From positions 1-64,000 of the forward strand of contig MSXP01000004.1 in assembly GCA_002083635.1 (NCBI GenBank): a DNA stretch of 64,000 bases. The letters are read 5' to 3'. Shown one piece after another: positions 45,631 to 55,073 of the stretch. The translations under genes were made by a program, and so were the position numbers. This DNA comes from Proteobacteria bacterium ST_bin12 (GTDB taxonomy: Bacteria > Pseudomonadota > Gammaproteobacteria > Burkholderiales > Methylophilaceae). Positions within the stretch are counted from its first letter, which is position 1; every line of letters starts with the position of its first letter. A model generated the notes under the pieces. It worked only from the letters and a program-made list of their open reading frames with translations, searched no databases and was not told where the DNA came from.

Positions 45631-46395
45631 GTGAATAGCGCTATATATAAGGGCTGGGTTGCACATCAACGTTATTCGCCCAAAGCGCATGGTTTCCGTT
45701 ATCGCGTTTTTATGATGTATATAGATTTAGACGAATTACCAATGCTATTTAACAAATCGCGGTTTTGGTCGCTAGAAAAAGTCAATATAGCCCAATTTAA
45801 ACGCACTGATTATTATGGCAATCCTGCAAAACCCCTCATAGCAGAAATCACCGATTTAATTACTGCCGCAACTGGCCATGCACCGCGCGGCGCAATTCGA
45901 TTGCTGACCAATATGCGCTATTTTGGGCACTGCTTTAATCCGGTGAGTTTTTATTATTGTTTTGAGCCTGACGGCATCACCCTACAAGCCATTGTCACCC
46001 ATATCACCAATACGCCTTGGGGTGAAGATTACGCTTATGTGCATGATTTTTCCAAAGAAAAACTGGTTAAGTCTACAAAAAATGGTGCGATAAATGTGTT
46101 TAAATTACACAAAGACTTTCATGTTTCGCCATTTATGCCGATGGATATTGAGTACGATTGGGCATTTAAGTTAGAAGGTAATCAACTGTTAATACACATG
46201 AAAAACCTGCAAAATAATCAACAAATTTTTAACGCAACATTGGCTTTGCAGCGCCAAGAAATCACTGAATCAGTCTTAAATTGGCTATTGATTCAGTACC
46301 CATTGATGACCATCAAAGTAGTAGCAGCAATTTATTGGAACGCGCTTAAATTATGGTTAAAACGCGTGCCATTTCATTTACACCCTGCCAGTTAA
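45631..46395 (+). CDS. DUF1365 family protein
   Basis: A 254-residue protein with the DUF1365 pattern: SAIYKGWVAHQRYSPKAHGF at the N-terminus, then RYFGHCFNPVSFYYCF and KDFHVSPFMPMD. Function is unproven, but the family is almost always next to an FAD oxidoreductase and a Cfa-like methyltransferase, as here. The start codon is GTG at 45631, supported by AAGGTG about nine bases upstream. Confidence 0.92.
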   Translation: MNSAIYKGWVAHQRYSPKAHGFRYRVFMMYIDLDELPMLFNKSRFWSLEKVNIAQFKRTDYYGNPAKPLIAEITDLITAATGHAPRGAIRLLTNMRYFGHCFNPVSFYYCFEPDGITLQAIVTHITNTPWGEDYAYVHDFSKEKLVKSTKNGAINVFKLHKDFHVSPFMPMDIEYDWAFKLEGNQLLIHMKNLQNNQQIFNATLALQRQEITESVLNWLLIQYPLMTIKVVAAIYWNALKLWLKRVPFHLHPAS

Positions 46396-46490
46396 TTGAT
46401 TAGTTACACTGAACAAAAGCGCGCTTTAGCCAGTCTTTTATTATGATTCCTTATTGAATCTGAAGCATAGAAAATAGCGTATAACCCTTT

Positions 46491-47771
46491 ATGAATACCA
46501 TGACTAACAACACATCTCTTGCACAAGAAACCTTAACCACTGGGCTCAAACAAAAAAGTCGCTCAAAATGGGTGGCTAATTTTGCTAAAACGCAAATACT
46601 TAACCGCTTAAAACAGCTAAAAATTGGTAACTTGATCATTATTGATGGTCAAGAGCAGCATGTTTTTGGCGATTGTGACAGCATTAAAGCCACGATTCAT
46701 GTGCATGATGCGCGCTTTTATGGCGAGATTGCCTTTGGTGGCAGTATTGGTGCGGGTGAAGCCTATATGCTGGGTTACTGGACTGCGGACAACTTAACCA
46801 ACGTCATTCGCCTAATGTGTGTGAATCAATCAGTGATGGATACGCTGGAGGGCGGCTATCAATGGGCAACTAAGCCGCTGATGAAAGTATTGCATTGGCT
46901 AAACAGCAACACCACAGAGGGCAGCCGCAAAAATATTGCTGCGCATTATGATTTGGGCAATGATTTCTTTCAGCTTTGGCTAGACCCTACCATGATGTAT
47001 TCGTCTGGTATTTTTGAGGACGCTACAAACTCATTAGAAGCCGCCTCACTCAAAAAACTAAAAGTCATTTGTGATAAATTAGACCTAAAACCGACCGATC
47101 ATGTCATAGAAATTGGCACTGGCTGGGGTGGCTTTGCGATTTTTGCAGCAAAGCATTATGGCTGTAGAGTCACCACAACAACCATCTCAAATCAGCAATA
47201 TGCGCTGGCTGTTGAGCGCGTTAAAGCCGCTAATTTAGATTCTAAAATTACTATTTTATTAAATGATTACAGAGACTTACAAGGGCAATTTGATAAACTA
47301 GTTTCAATTGAAATGATTGAAGCAGTTGGGCATCAATATTACGACACTTATTTTGCTAAAGTTGGTGACTTACTCAAGCCAGACGGCTTGGCATTAATTC
47401 AAGCCATCACTATCGCCGACCAACGTTTTGAATCCGCCAAAAACAGCGTGGACTTTATTCAACGCTATATATTTCCCGGTTCTTGCATCCCATCGAATAC
47501 CGCCATGTTAAATAGCATCACCAAAACAAGTGATTTACGTTTGTTTGATTGCGAAGACATTGGCCCGCATTATGCAACTACCTTGGCCGCTTGGCGCGAA
47601 AACTTTTTTACGCATATTGAAGCCGTGCGCAAACTTGGCTATTCAGAAGAGTTTATTAAGATGTGGGAATTTTATTTGTGTTATTGCGAAGGCGGCTTTG
47701 CAGAGCGCGCGCTAGGTGATGTGCATTTATTATTAGCCAAACCAGAAAACCGCAGAGCGCCGCTTATTTAG
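46491..47771 (+). CDS. cyclopropane-fatty-acyl-phospholipid synthase (second copy, full length)
   Basis: A 426-residue Cfa-family methyltransferase with an N-terminal lipid-binding domain (about 1-140) and a SAM-binding domain with IGTGWGGFAIFAA at about 205-217 and the motif SIEMIEAVGH. Full-length members transfer a methylene or methyl group to a double bond of membrane phospholipids. A 95-base gap separates it from DUF1365, so it may have an extra promoter. Last gene of the lipid cluster. Confidence 0.93.
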   Translation: MNTMTNNTSLAQETLTTGLKQKSRSKWVANFAKTQILNRLKQLKIGNLIIIDGQEQHVFGDCDSIKATIHVHDARFYGEIAFGGSIGAGEAYMLGYWTADNLTNVIRLMCVNQSVMDTLEGGYQWATKPLMKVLHWLNSNTTEGSRKNIAAHYDLGNDFFQLWLDPTMMYSSGIFEDATNSLEAASLKKLKVICDKLDLKPTDHVIEIGTGWGGFAIFAAKHYGCRVTTTTISNQQYALAVERVKAANLDSKITILLNDYRDLQGQFDKLVSIEMIEAVGHQYYDTYFAKVGDLLKPDGLALIQAITIADQRFESAKNSVDFIQRYIFPGSCIPSNTAMLNSITKTSDLRLFDCEDIGPHYATTLAAWRENFFTHIEAVRKLGYSEEFIKMWEFYLCYCEGGFAERALGDVHLLLAKPENRRAPLI

Positions 47772-47838
47772 CCATCAATCGCGCTAAATCCTCAGCATGC
47801 TTTAAAATGTTATTCGTTACGACAAGCAATTTTAATGC

Positions 47839-48558
47839 ATGCAAAATTCCACACATGGCAATATCGAATGGCGCACTAGCCAACAAGGGCTACTACAGCC
47901 CTACTCCACCATTTTTGATGACGTCTATTATTCAAGCGATAATGGATTACTGGAAACAGATTATGTTTTTTTGCAAGGCAATCACTTAACGCAGCGCTGG
48001 CAGCAACTTTCAAGCAATCACTTCACCATTATTGAAACGGGATTTGGCACAGGTCTTAATTTTTTATATGCAGCGCAATTGTGGCTTAATCATGCACCTA
48101 AAAATGCCCACTTGCACTTTATCAGTACAGAGAAATACCCACTTACCTTGCAAGAAATTTCAACAGCATTACAAGCTTGGCCTACATTAAACGACGTTTC
48201 TCAGCCATTTTTAGACCAATATAATGCGTTAAGTCATATCCCCACTCAGTTATTTGATAACCGCGTACAGCTCACTCTATTATTGGACGATGCAACGGCT
48301 AGCATCACAAACTTAGAAACGACTGCCGATGCTTGGTTTTTAGATGGCTTTTCACCTGCCAAAAACCCAAAAATGTGGCAGCCTGCTTTATTTGCACAAA
48401 TGGCAAGACTTTCTACAAGCAATACCACTTTTTCAACTTTTACCAGTGCTGGTATGGTGAAACGTGGCTTACAAGAAGCTGGCTTTTTGGTTAATAAACA
48501 AGCAGGTTATGGCAAAAAACGTGAAATGCTCACAGGCAGTTTTACGGGTGTTTTGTGA
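47839..48558 (+). CDS. mnmD: tRNA (mnm5s2U34) methyltransferase MnmD
   Basis: A 239-residue stand-alone methyltransferase equal to the N-terminal half of bifunctional MnmC. It has a SAM motif (ETGFGTGLNFLYA) and the catalytic-region motif WFLDGFSPAKNPKMW. It converts nm5U to mnm5U at the wobble base of Glu, Lys, Gln and other tRNAs; one such tRNA-Glu(UUC) is encoded at 12054. It overlaps the next gene by four bases. Confidence 0.9.
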   Translation: MQNSTHGNIEWRTSQQGLLQPYSTIFDDVYYSSDNGLLETDYVFLQGNHLTQRWQQLSSNHFTIIETGFGTGLNFLYAAQLWLNHAPKNAHLHFISTEKYPLTLQEISTALQAWPTLNDVSQPFLDQYNALSHIPTQLFDNRVQLTLLLDDATASITNLETTADAWFLDGFSPAKNPKMWQPALFAQMARLSTSNTTFSTFTSAGMVKRGLQEAGFLVNKQAGYGKKREMLTGSFTGVL

Positions 48559-49748
48559 GCGATAAAACAGCGATTGTGATTGGCAGCGGTATTGCGGGTT
48601 GTAGCACTGCGTATGCACTGGCTACGCGTGGTATTGCGGTAACAATCTTGGAACAGCACAACGAATTAGCTTTAGAAGCCTCTGGCAACCCTGTTGCCAC
48701 GTTGTACCCAAAATTAAGCATTAAGCCAAACGCGCAAAGCACACTGGCGCTGCAAGGCTTTGCTTTCACTTTAGATTTATTAAAGCAACTGCCTAACCAT
48801 GCTGATTTTTTTAATGTATGCGGGCAAATTCAATTAGCTTATGACGCGCGTGAACAATCCAGACAAAATGCACTGATCTCGCAGCAAGAAGTCACATTTT
48901 TTCAAGCTTTAGATGCGCAATCTGCCAGCGATATTGCAGGTATTGCACTTAAAACAGGGGGCCTGTTATTGCCGCAGGCAGGCTGGATTAAGCCAAAAGC
49001 ATTCTGCAACGCCCTAGTTAACACCTTAAATATCACCAAAAATTTCTATACATGCATTATTAGCATTCAAAAAAATGCCTCACAGTGGCAAGTGAACGAT
49101 GAAAATAGCGCATTTATTGCTGATATTGTTGTGCTATGTAATGCCAACCAAGTACAGCAATTGAGCTTATGCAAAAGTGTTTACAGCACGCCTGTACGTG
49201 GCCAAATCAATTTTTTTGCGCCAACAACTGCTAGTCAACACATTAAAACCATTATTTGTAGCACACAATATTTAAGCCCTGCTGTGGATGGTTTGCATTT
49301 AATTGGTGCTACTTATGCACCTCATAATCTTAATCCAGATTTAGAAACAGCTGACACACTAGAGAATATGCGCGCTTTGCAAAAAATATCACCCGAGATT
49401 TTTGATAGCATTCAGCCATATCATGCACAAGGCCGTGTTGCTTGGCGTAGCCAAACGCTTGATTATCTGCCGCTTGCAGGGCAAATGTTAGATGAGAAAA
49501 CATTGCGCGCCAAACCACCGCGCTACAATGCAAACCCTGCTGATTTGCCGTGGCTAGACGGCTTATATGTCAATGCTGGGCATGGCTCTAAAGGCATGAT
49601 TACAGCGCCTATTTGTGCAGAATTAATTGCCAATATGGCATCAAATTCTGTTTTAAATCTAGATAAAAACTTGGCCAGCAAGTTAAACCCTAGCCGTTTT
49701 TTATTAAAAGAATTAGGATTAAAGCAATTAGCTAACGCACTATATTGA
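48555..49748 (+). CDS. FAD-dependent cmnm5s2U34 oxidoreductase (MnmC1 domain)
   Basis: A 397-residue flavoenzyme with an N-terminal FAD motif (IGSGIAGCSTAYALATRG) and the C-terminal GRVAWRSQTLDYLPLAG and GLYVNAGHGSKGM motifs of the MnmC oxidase domain. It removes the carboxymethyl group from cmnm5U, giving nm5U, which MnmD methylates. The start is GTG at 48555 overlapping the mnmD stop (GTGA), indicating translational coupling. In E. coli these are fused as MnmC. Confidence 0.9.
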   Translation: MSDKTAIVIGSGIAGCSTAYALATRGIAVTILEQHNELALEASGNPVATLYPKLSIKPNAQSTLALQGFAFTLDLLKQLPNHADFFNVCGQIQLAYDAREQSRQNALISQQEVTFFQALDAQSASDIAGIALKTGGLLLPQAGWIKPKAFCNALVNTLNITKNFYTCIISIQKNASQWQVNDENSAFIADIVVLCNANQVQQLSLCKSVYSTPVRGQINFFAPTTASQHIKTIICSTQYLSPAVDGLHLIGATYAPHNLNPDLETADTLENMRALQKISPEIFDSIQPYHAQGRVAWRSQTLDYLPLAGQMLDEKTLRAKPPRYNANPADLPWLDGLYVNAGHGSKGMITAPICAELIANMASNSVLNLDKNLASKLNPSRFLLKELGLKQLANALY

Positions 49749-49782
49749 CAAGCCCACGCTTAAATTAGATTAAAATCGCGTC

Positions 49783-51657
49783 ATGCAAGCAAACGAATCA
49801 GTTCAACAAACCGAAGCTGCGCTTAAACATTGTCAGCAAGCCTTATTGCGCAATCCAAAAGATTTAGATGCGCAAATTCAATGTGCTAACCTGTGTGTGA
49901 CGCTTAAGCGCTATGAAGAAGCGGCTAGTTATTTTAGGCGCATTGTACGCATACTTAAAAATAACCCGCTGGCGCTTGATGCACTCTGTTATTGCCTGCA
50001 AGAAATGGGCAATATTGCCCACAGCCGTGCGCAATTCTTGCAAGCTGAAGCCTGTTTTGCAGAAGCTTTGCAATATCAACCATTAAATGCCATCTATTGG
50101 TTTAATTTAGGCAACGCGCAGCGTGAGTTAAACAAACCTACTGTGGCATTAAAAAGCTTTACGCAATCGATAAAACTCAATCCAAACGATGCCGATGCAC
50201 ACAATAATTTAGGCAATGTGCAACGTGAACTAGGCCAATTAGACCTTGCGATTGCCGGCTATAAAAATGCTTTGCAACTCAAGCCAGATTTGCATCATGC
50301 ATTGGCGCATTTAGTGCATCAAAAGCAACATATATGCGATTGGGATAATATTGATAATGAAATCAATCAATTGCGTGATTGGGTATTAACGAATACAAAT
50401 GCACAAATATCGCCTTTTGCTTTTTTGAGCATGCCAAATACTACTGCAATTGAGCAAAAACAATGCGCCACAAATTGGGCAAATAGCTTCTACAGCAAGC
50501 TTATTCAGCAACACATGGCTTTTGATTTTACCCAATTAAAAAACTCAAAAGAAAAACTTAAAATTGGCTATTTGTCTGCCGATTTTAGGCTGCATCCGCT
50601 GGCTTTTTTAATTACAGAGTTAATTGAAAATAGCGATAAAAACCATTTTGAAACATTCGCGTATTCGTATGGCAAAGATGATAAAACGCCTGAACGCAAA
50701 AGGTTAGAAAAAGCTTTTACTGTTTTTAACGATATTAAATACTTAACCGATATTGAAGCGGCAAAAAAAATTCATCAAGATGGCGTAGCAATTTTGGTGG
50801 ATTTATCAGGGTTCACTCAAAACAGCCGCACAAGTATTGTGGCGCTCAAGCCAACGCCAATTAGCATTAACTGGCTGGGTTTTGCTGGTACGATGGGCGA
50901 AATCAATGGCAAGCCGCTATTTAACTACCTGCTGACTGATCAAATCATTACACCTAACGCAGAGCATGTCAGTGAAGAGCCGCTCTATTTGCCTTGCTAC
51001 CAAGCAAATAATGCACAACGCCCACTTAATCAACTTACCCCAAAACACTTGCATGGTTTACCCGAAAATACATTTGTATTTTGCTGTTTTAACCAGAGCT
51101 TTAAAATCACGCCAGCAGTATTTGCCGTGTGGATGCGCATTTTAGCGCAAGTGCCCAATAGTGTTTTGTGGTTGTTGGATTGCAATACGTGGGCTTGCAA
51201 CAATTTAAAGCGCGAAGCTGCAAAGGCAGGTATTGACCCAGCAAGGCTTATTTTCGCACCACGTGTGACTATTGCGGAGCATTTAGCGCGCCATGCCTAT
51301 GCCGATTTATTTTTAGATACGTCACCTTACAATGCGCACACCAGCGCCAGCGACGCTTTGTGGATGGGCTTGCCGCTATTGACATGCCCTGGTGATACAT
51401 TTGCCTCACGTGTGGCTAGTAGCTTGCTTCAACACATTCATATACCGCAATTAATTGCAGCAAACTGGCACGAGTATGAACAAAAAGCGCTGTATTACGC
51501 GCAAAATTCATCTGCGCTTAACGAATTAAAGCAGCAACTAGCTAAGCAAAATTCAATTTCAAGCTTATTTAACCCAAGCCGATTTGCTAGTAATTTAGAG
51601 GAGCATTATCAGCAAATTTGGCAAGCGTATCAGGTAAAGATTGATTCAACGATTTAA
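49783..51657 (+). CDS. TPR O-GlcNAc-transferase-like (SPINDLY-type) glycosyltransferase
   Basis: A 624-residue protein with about five N-terminal TPRs (residues 10-180; including AIYWFNLGNAQREL and DAHNNLGNVQREL) and a C-terminal GT41-type region at about 245-615 with LKIGYLSADFRLHPLAF, INWLGFAGTMG, FCCFNQSFKI and DTSPYNAHTSASDALWMGLP. In eukaryotes this fold adds GlcNAc or fucose to Ser/Thr; bacterial members glycosylate proteins such as adhesins or flagellins. The target here is unknown; the neighbouring pilU may be a clue. Confidence 0.9.
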   Translation: MQANESVQQTEAALKHCQQALLRNPKDLDAQIQCANLCVTLKRYEEAASYFRRIVRILKNNPLALDALCYCLQEMGNIAHSRAQFLQAEACFAEALQYQPLNAIYWFNLGNAQRELNKPTVALKSFTQSIKLNPNDADAHNNLGNVQRELGQLDLAIAGYKNALQLKPDLHHALAHLVHQKQHICDWDNIDNEINQLRDWVLTNTNAQISPFAFLSMPNTTAIEQKQCATNWANSFYSKLIQQHMAFDFTQLKNSKEKLKIGYLSADFRLHPLAFLITELIENSDKNHFETFAYSYGKDDKTPERKRLEKAFTVFNDIKYLTDIEAAKKIHQDGVAILVDLSGFTQNSRTSIVALKPTPISINWLGFAGTMGEINGKPLFNYLLTDQIITPNAEHVSEEPLYLPCYQANNAQRPLNQLTPKHLHGLPENTFVFCCFNQSFKITPAVFAVWMRILAQVPNSVLWLLDCNTWACNNLKREAAKAGIDPARLIFAPRVTIAEHLARHAYADLFLDTSPYNAHTSASDALWMGLPLLTCPGDTFASRVASSLLQHIHIPQLIAANWHEYEQKALYYAQNSSALNELKQQLAKQNSISSLFNPSRFASNLEEHYQQIWQAYQVKIDSTI

Positions 51658-51730
51658 CAAAACCCTGCTGTGATAAATGCACGGCATGTGATAAAGTTCA
51701 GCACAATTCACTCACAAAGACAGCTTTAAT

Positions 51731-52825
51731 ATGGCAGCCATTGACATCACCCCTGTTCTTAAATTTATGACGGATAAAGGCGGTTCTGACCTCTTTTTTA
51801 GCACCAACACCTCTATTCATATGGATATTGAGGGCGAAACGGTTTCAATTAACAATCAGGTAATGGCGCCAGGCATGATTAAAGAAATCGCCTACGGCAT
51901 TATGAGTGCAGAGCAAATTAAAGAGTTTGAAACTACGCTTGAATGTAATTTTGCCATTGGCAAAAAAGATATCGGCCGCTTCCGCGTCAATGTATTCCGT
52001 CAACGTGGCGAAGTCGGCATGGTCATTCGCCATATTAAAACCGATATTCCATCATTAGAAAAACTAGGCCTACCGCCTATTTTAAAAGAATTAATTATGC
52101 GCAAACGCGGTTTGATTCTAATGGTTGGCGCGACTGGCTCTGGCAAATCGACATCGCTTGCCTCTATGATTGACCACAGAAACGAAAACGAAACTGGGCA
52201 TATTATTACCATTGAAGACCCGATTGAGTTTGTGTATGCGCACAAAAAATCGGTTGTAGACCAACGCGAAGTGGGTATTGATACCTTAAGTTTTGATAAC
52301 GCTTTAAAAAATGCCATGCGCCAAGCGCCCGATGTAATTTTGATTGGAGAAGTACGCGACATGGACAGCATGAAACAAGCGCTGGCTTATGCCGAAACAG
52401 GTCATTTGTGCTTGGCAACTTTGCACGCTAACAATGCCAACCAAGCTTTAGAGCGCGTGATTTCGTTCTTTCCGAATGATGCGAAACATGGCTTATTATT
52501 GGGCCTTTCATTGAATTTGGTGGGCATTATTTCGCAACGTTTAGTGCCAGGTATTACGCAAAAACGCGCAGCAGCTATTGAAGTGATGATTAACACACCT
52601 TATATGTCTGAGTTGATTCAAAAACAAAAATTAAGCGAAATGAAAGACATCATGGCTGATAACAACGACATCGGCATGATTACCTTTGACCAATCGCTAT
52701 TTAAATTATTTAGTAACGGCAAGATTAGTGAAGATCACGCGCTAGCAAATGCGGATTCGCGTAACGATTTATCGTTAAAAATACGCTTTGCGGCAGAAGG
52801 CTCTAAAGGCGGTTTTGGTAATTAA
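51731..52825 (+). CDS. pilU: type IV pilus retraction ATPase PilU
   Basis: A 364-residue hexameric secretion ATPase of the PilT/PilU family with Walker A GATGSGKST at about residues 133-141, an Asp box (ITIEDPIEF), Walker B (DVILIGEVRDMDSM) and the His box (ETGHLCLATLHAN). The N-terminus (LKFMTDKGGSDLFFS) and acidic C-terminus favour PilU over PilT. PilU assists PilT in pilus retraction and twitching. pilT, usually just upstream, is not in this window. Confidence 0.9.
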   Translation: MAAIDITPVLKFMTDKGGSDLFFSTNTSIHMDIEGETVSINNQVMAPGMIKEIAYGIMSAEQIKEFETTLECNFAIGKKDIGRFRVNVFRQRGEVGMVIRHIKTDIPSLEKLGLPPILKELIMRKRGLILMVGATGSGKSTSLASMIDHRNENETGHIITIEDPIEFVYAHKKSVVDQREVGIDTLSFDNALKNAMRQAPDVILIGEVRDMDSMKQALAYAETGHLCLATLHANNANQALERVISFFPNDAKHGLLLGLSLNLVGIISQRLVPGITQKRAAAIEVMINTPYMSELIQKQKLSEMKDIMADNNDIGMITFDQSLFKLFSNGKISEDHALANADSRNDLSLKIRFAAEGSKGGFGN

Positions 52826-52858
52826 TTCGGCTCATTTTGAGGGTTAAGTCGCGCTACG

Positions 52859-53767
52859 TTAATCCTCTACATGATTAAATGCAGCCAGTAATCCTGCTGC
52901 AATAATCAGCGCGCCGCCCATCCATTCGTTCAATTGCATCGCCTCGTTTGCCAGATAATAAGCGGCGATAGCTGCTACAACCAGTTCAAATAAAAACAAT
53001 ACAGATGCACGTGTTGCTGTAATTTTAGTCACGCCATACTGCACAAACAAGGTGGCAACCATCAATAATATGGCGATTAGCGCCATCATTAACCAGTTAT
53101 TCAATGTAAAAAAATGGGGACTAGGAAATGCACCTCCTAAAAATGGCATTAAGAGTAATGACATGCCCGCAACACCCACCCACACCAACATGGATTTTGC
53201 CGCCAAACTTAAATGCACCGATTTGCGCGTAATGACATTGGTGAGTGAAAAGCCAATTCCTGCTGATAATGCCAGCCATTCCGCCTTGTTTTGCGGTAAG
53301 GGAATATGATTGGAAGTGCCATTAAACGGATCTGCCAGCATGATGTAAGCACCAATCATGGCAATGCAAATAGAAAAAAATCCTACTTTGGTAATCGTCT
53401 CTTTTAGCCAAAAATGCGCCAAAAGCAATGTCCATAGTGGTGATAAATAAAACAGCAACATCACCCGCATCACTTCGCCATCTATCACTGCTAATACATA
53501 ACTTAAGTTAGTCCAGCCTGCAATTAAGCTCAGCCAAATAACACTTTTAGGTAACTTAAATATGCCACGCCAATGCTTAGCAAACAAAGTTACACCCAGC
53601 ATAATCGCAATGCTATAAGTGTAAAAACTAGAAGCAACGCCAGAAACGCCAGCATCATTCATGATACGGTACGGATACCAAATAATGCCCCAGCACATGG
53701 CGCCAAATAAGAGCCCAAATATAGCTAAGTAATTTTGTTTACTACTATTTACCACTGTATTTACCAA
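52859..53767 (-). CDS. EamA/DMT-family transporter
   Basis: A 302-residue inner-membrane protein with ten predicted helices in two EamA repeats (about 14-140 and 165-295), of the drug/metabolite transporter superfamily. Members export amino acids, nucleotides or other metabolites; the substrate here is not evident. It is divergent from dapC with a 29-base spacer, so the two promoters overlap, and it converges on pilU. Confidence 0.88.
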   Translation of the reverse strand: MVNTVVNSSKQNYLAIFGLLFGAMCWGIIWYPYRIMNDAGVSGVASSFYTYSIAIMLGVTLFAKHWRGIFKLPKSVIWLSLIAGWTNLSYVLAVIDGEVMRVMLLFYLSPLWTLLLAHFWLKETITKVGFFSICIAMIGAYIMLADPFNGTSNHIPLPQNKAEWLALSAGIGFSLTNVITRKSVHLSLAAKSMLVWVGVAGMSLLLMPFLGGAFPSPHFFTLNNWLMMALIAILLMVATLFVQYGVTKITATRASVLFLFELVVAAIAAYYLANEAMQLNEWMGGALIIAAGLLAAFNHVED

Positions 53768-53796
53768 TTAATCGCTTCCTAAATTATAATATCAGT

Positions 53797-55002
53797 ATGA
53801 ATCCAAACACATTAAATCCTAGCCTTAACCTGCTTCAGCCCTACCCGTTTCAACGTCTGCGTGATTTGTTTGCGGGAGTAACCCCAAACCCAACATTAAC
53901 GCCCATTAATTTATCGATAGGCGAACCCAAACATGCCACACCTAAGCTGATTAGTGATGCTTTGGTGAACAATTTAGCTGGCTTGGCGAATTATCCCACG
54001 ACTATTGGCAGTTTGGCGTTGCGTTCTGCTATTTCTAATTGGATTACACGCCGTTATAACTTGCCTGCACTGAATCCAGAAACCAGTATTTTGCCTGTCA
54101 CTGGCAGCCGCGAAGCGTTGTTTGCCTTTGCGCAAGTGGTGATTGACCGCACGAAAAATAAACCGATTGTGATTTCGCCCAATCCGTTTTATCAGATTTA
54201 TGAAGGCGCCGCTTTTTTGGCTGGCGCTGAACCTTACTTTTTAAATACAACGCCAGAAAATGGTCACGAAATGGATTTTTCTGGCGTGCCAGCCGATGTT
54301 TTAAATCGCACGCAATTGGTTTATGTTTGCAGCCCAGGCAACCCATCTGGCAAAGTCATGAGTTTGGCGCAATGGAAAAATCTATTTGAGTTATCAGATC
54401 AATATGGTTTCGTGATAGCCGCCGATGAATGTTATGCAGAGATTTATTTTGATGAAGCTAATCCGCCGTTAGGCGCACTACAAGCCGCGCATCTGCTGGG
54501 TAGAGATTATAAAAACTTAGTCGTATTTAGCTCATTGTCCAAGCGTTCAAACGTACCGGGTATGCGTTCAGGCTTTGTGGCGGGTGATACAAAAATCATT
54601 CAAGCCTTTACGCTTTATCGCACCTATCATGGTTGTGCGATGAATCCCGCCGTACAAGCCGCATCTGAAACGGCTTGGAACGATGATGCGCACGTGATTG
54701 AAAATCGCCAGCTTTATGCAGAAAAATTTAAAACCGTAACGCCAATGTTAAGCAGCGTTTTAGATATAGAAATGCCAGATGCTGCATTTTATCTATGGGC
54801 GAAAATTAACAATCCTGCCGAAACCGATACCAGTTTTGCCTTAAAGCTGTATCGCGATTTGAATATTACTGTGTTACCTGGCAGTTATTTGGCGCGCGAA
54901 GTTAACGATATCAATCCTGGCAAAAACTTCATTCGCTTGGCTTTAGTGGCGAGTTTAGAAGAATGTGTAGAAGCTGCAAAACGCATTCAAACGCTGGAAT
55001 AA
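53797..55002 (+). CDS. dapC: succinyldiaminopimelate transaminase DapC
   Basis: A 401-residue class I/II aminotransferase with the PLP lysine Lys249 in SSLSKRSNVPGMRSG, the PGNPSG motif, ADECYAEIY and a C-terminal substrate arginine (NFIRLAL). The N-terminus NLLQPYPFQRLRDL matches the DapC subfamily. It makes N-succinyl-L,L-diaminopimelate for lysine and peptidoglycan synthesis. Single gene, divergent from the EamA transporter. Confidence 0.92.
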   Translation: MNPNTLNPSLNLLQPYPFQRLRDLFAGVTPNPTLTPINLSIGEPKHATPKLISDALVNNLAGLANYPTTIGSLALRSAISNWITRRYNLPALNPETSILPVTGSREALFAFAQVVIDRTKNKPIVISPNPFYQIYEGAAFLAGAEPYFLNTTPENGHEMDFSGVPADVLNRTQLVYVCSPGNPSGKVMSLAQWKNLFELSDQYGFVIAADECYAEIYFDEANPPLGALQAAHLLGRDYKNLVVFSSLSKRSNVPGMRSGFVAGDTKIIQAFTLYRTYHGCAMNPAVQAASETAWNDDAHVIENRQLYAEKFKTVTPMLSSVLDIEMPDAAFYLWAKINNPAETDTSFALKLYRDLNITVLPGSYLAREVNDINPGKNFIRLALVASLEECVEAAKRIQTLE

Positions 55003-55040
55003 ATCTCAATACTTAACCCTTAAATTAGGGTGAAAAATAA

Positions 55041-55073
55041 ATATAAAATTAATGTAAAAAATTAATTTTATAT
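55041..55073. terminator. bidirectional terminator between dapC and miaA
   Basis: A perfect 13-base inverted repeat (55041-55053 and 55061-55073) with a seven-base loop, followed by a short T run on the plus strand and a T-rich stretch on the minus strand. It overlaps the miaA stop codon at 55068 and lies between convergent genes. A second small hairpin (ACCCT/AGGGT, 55016-55031) precedes it. Confidence 0.55.
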
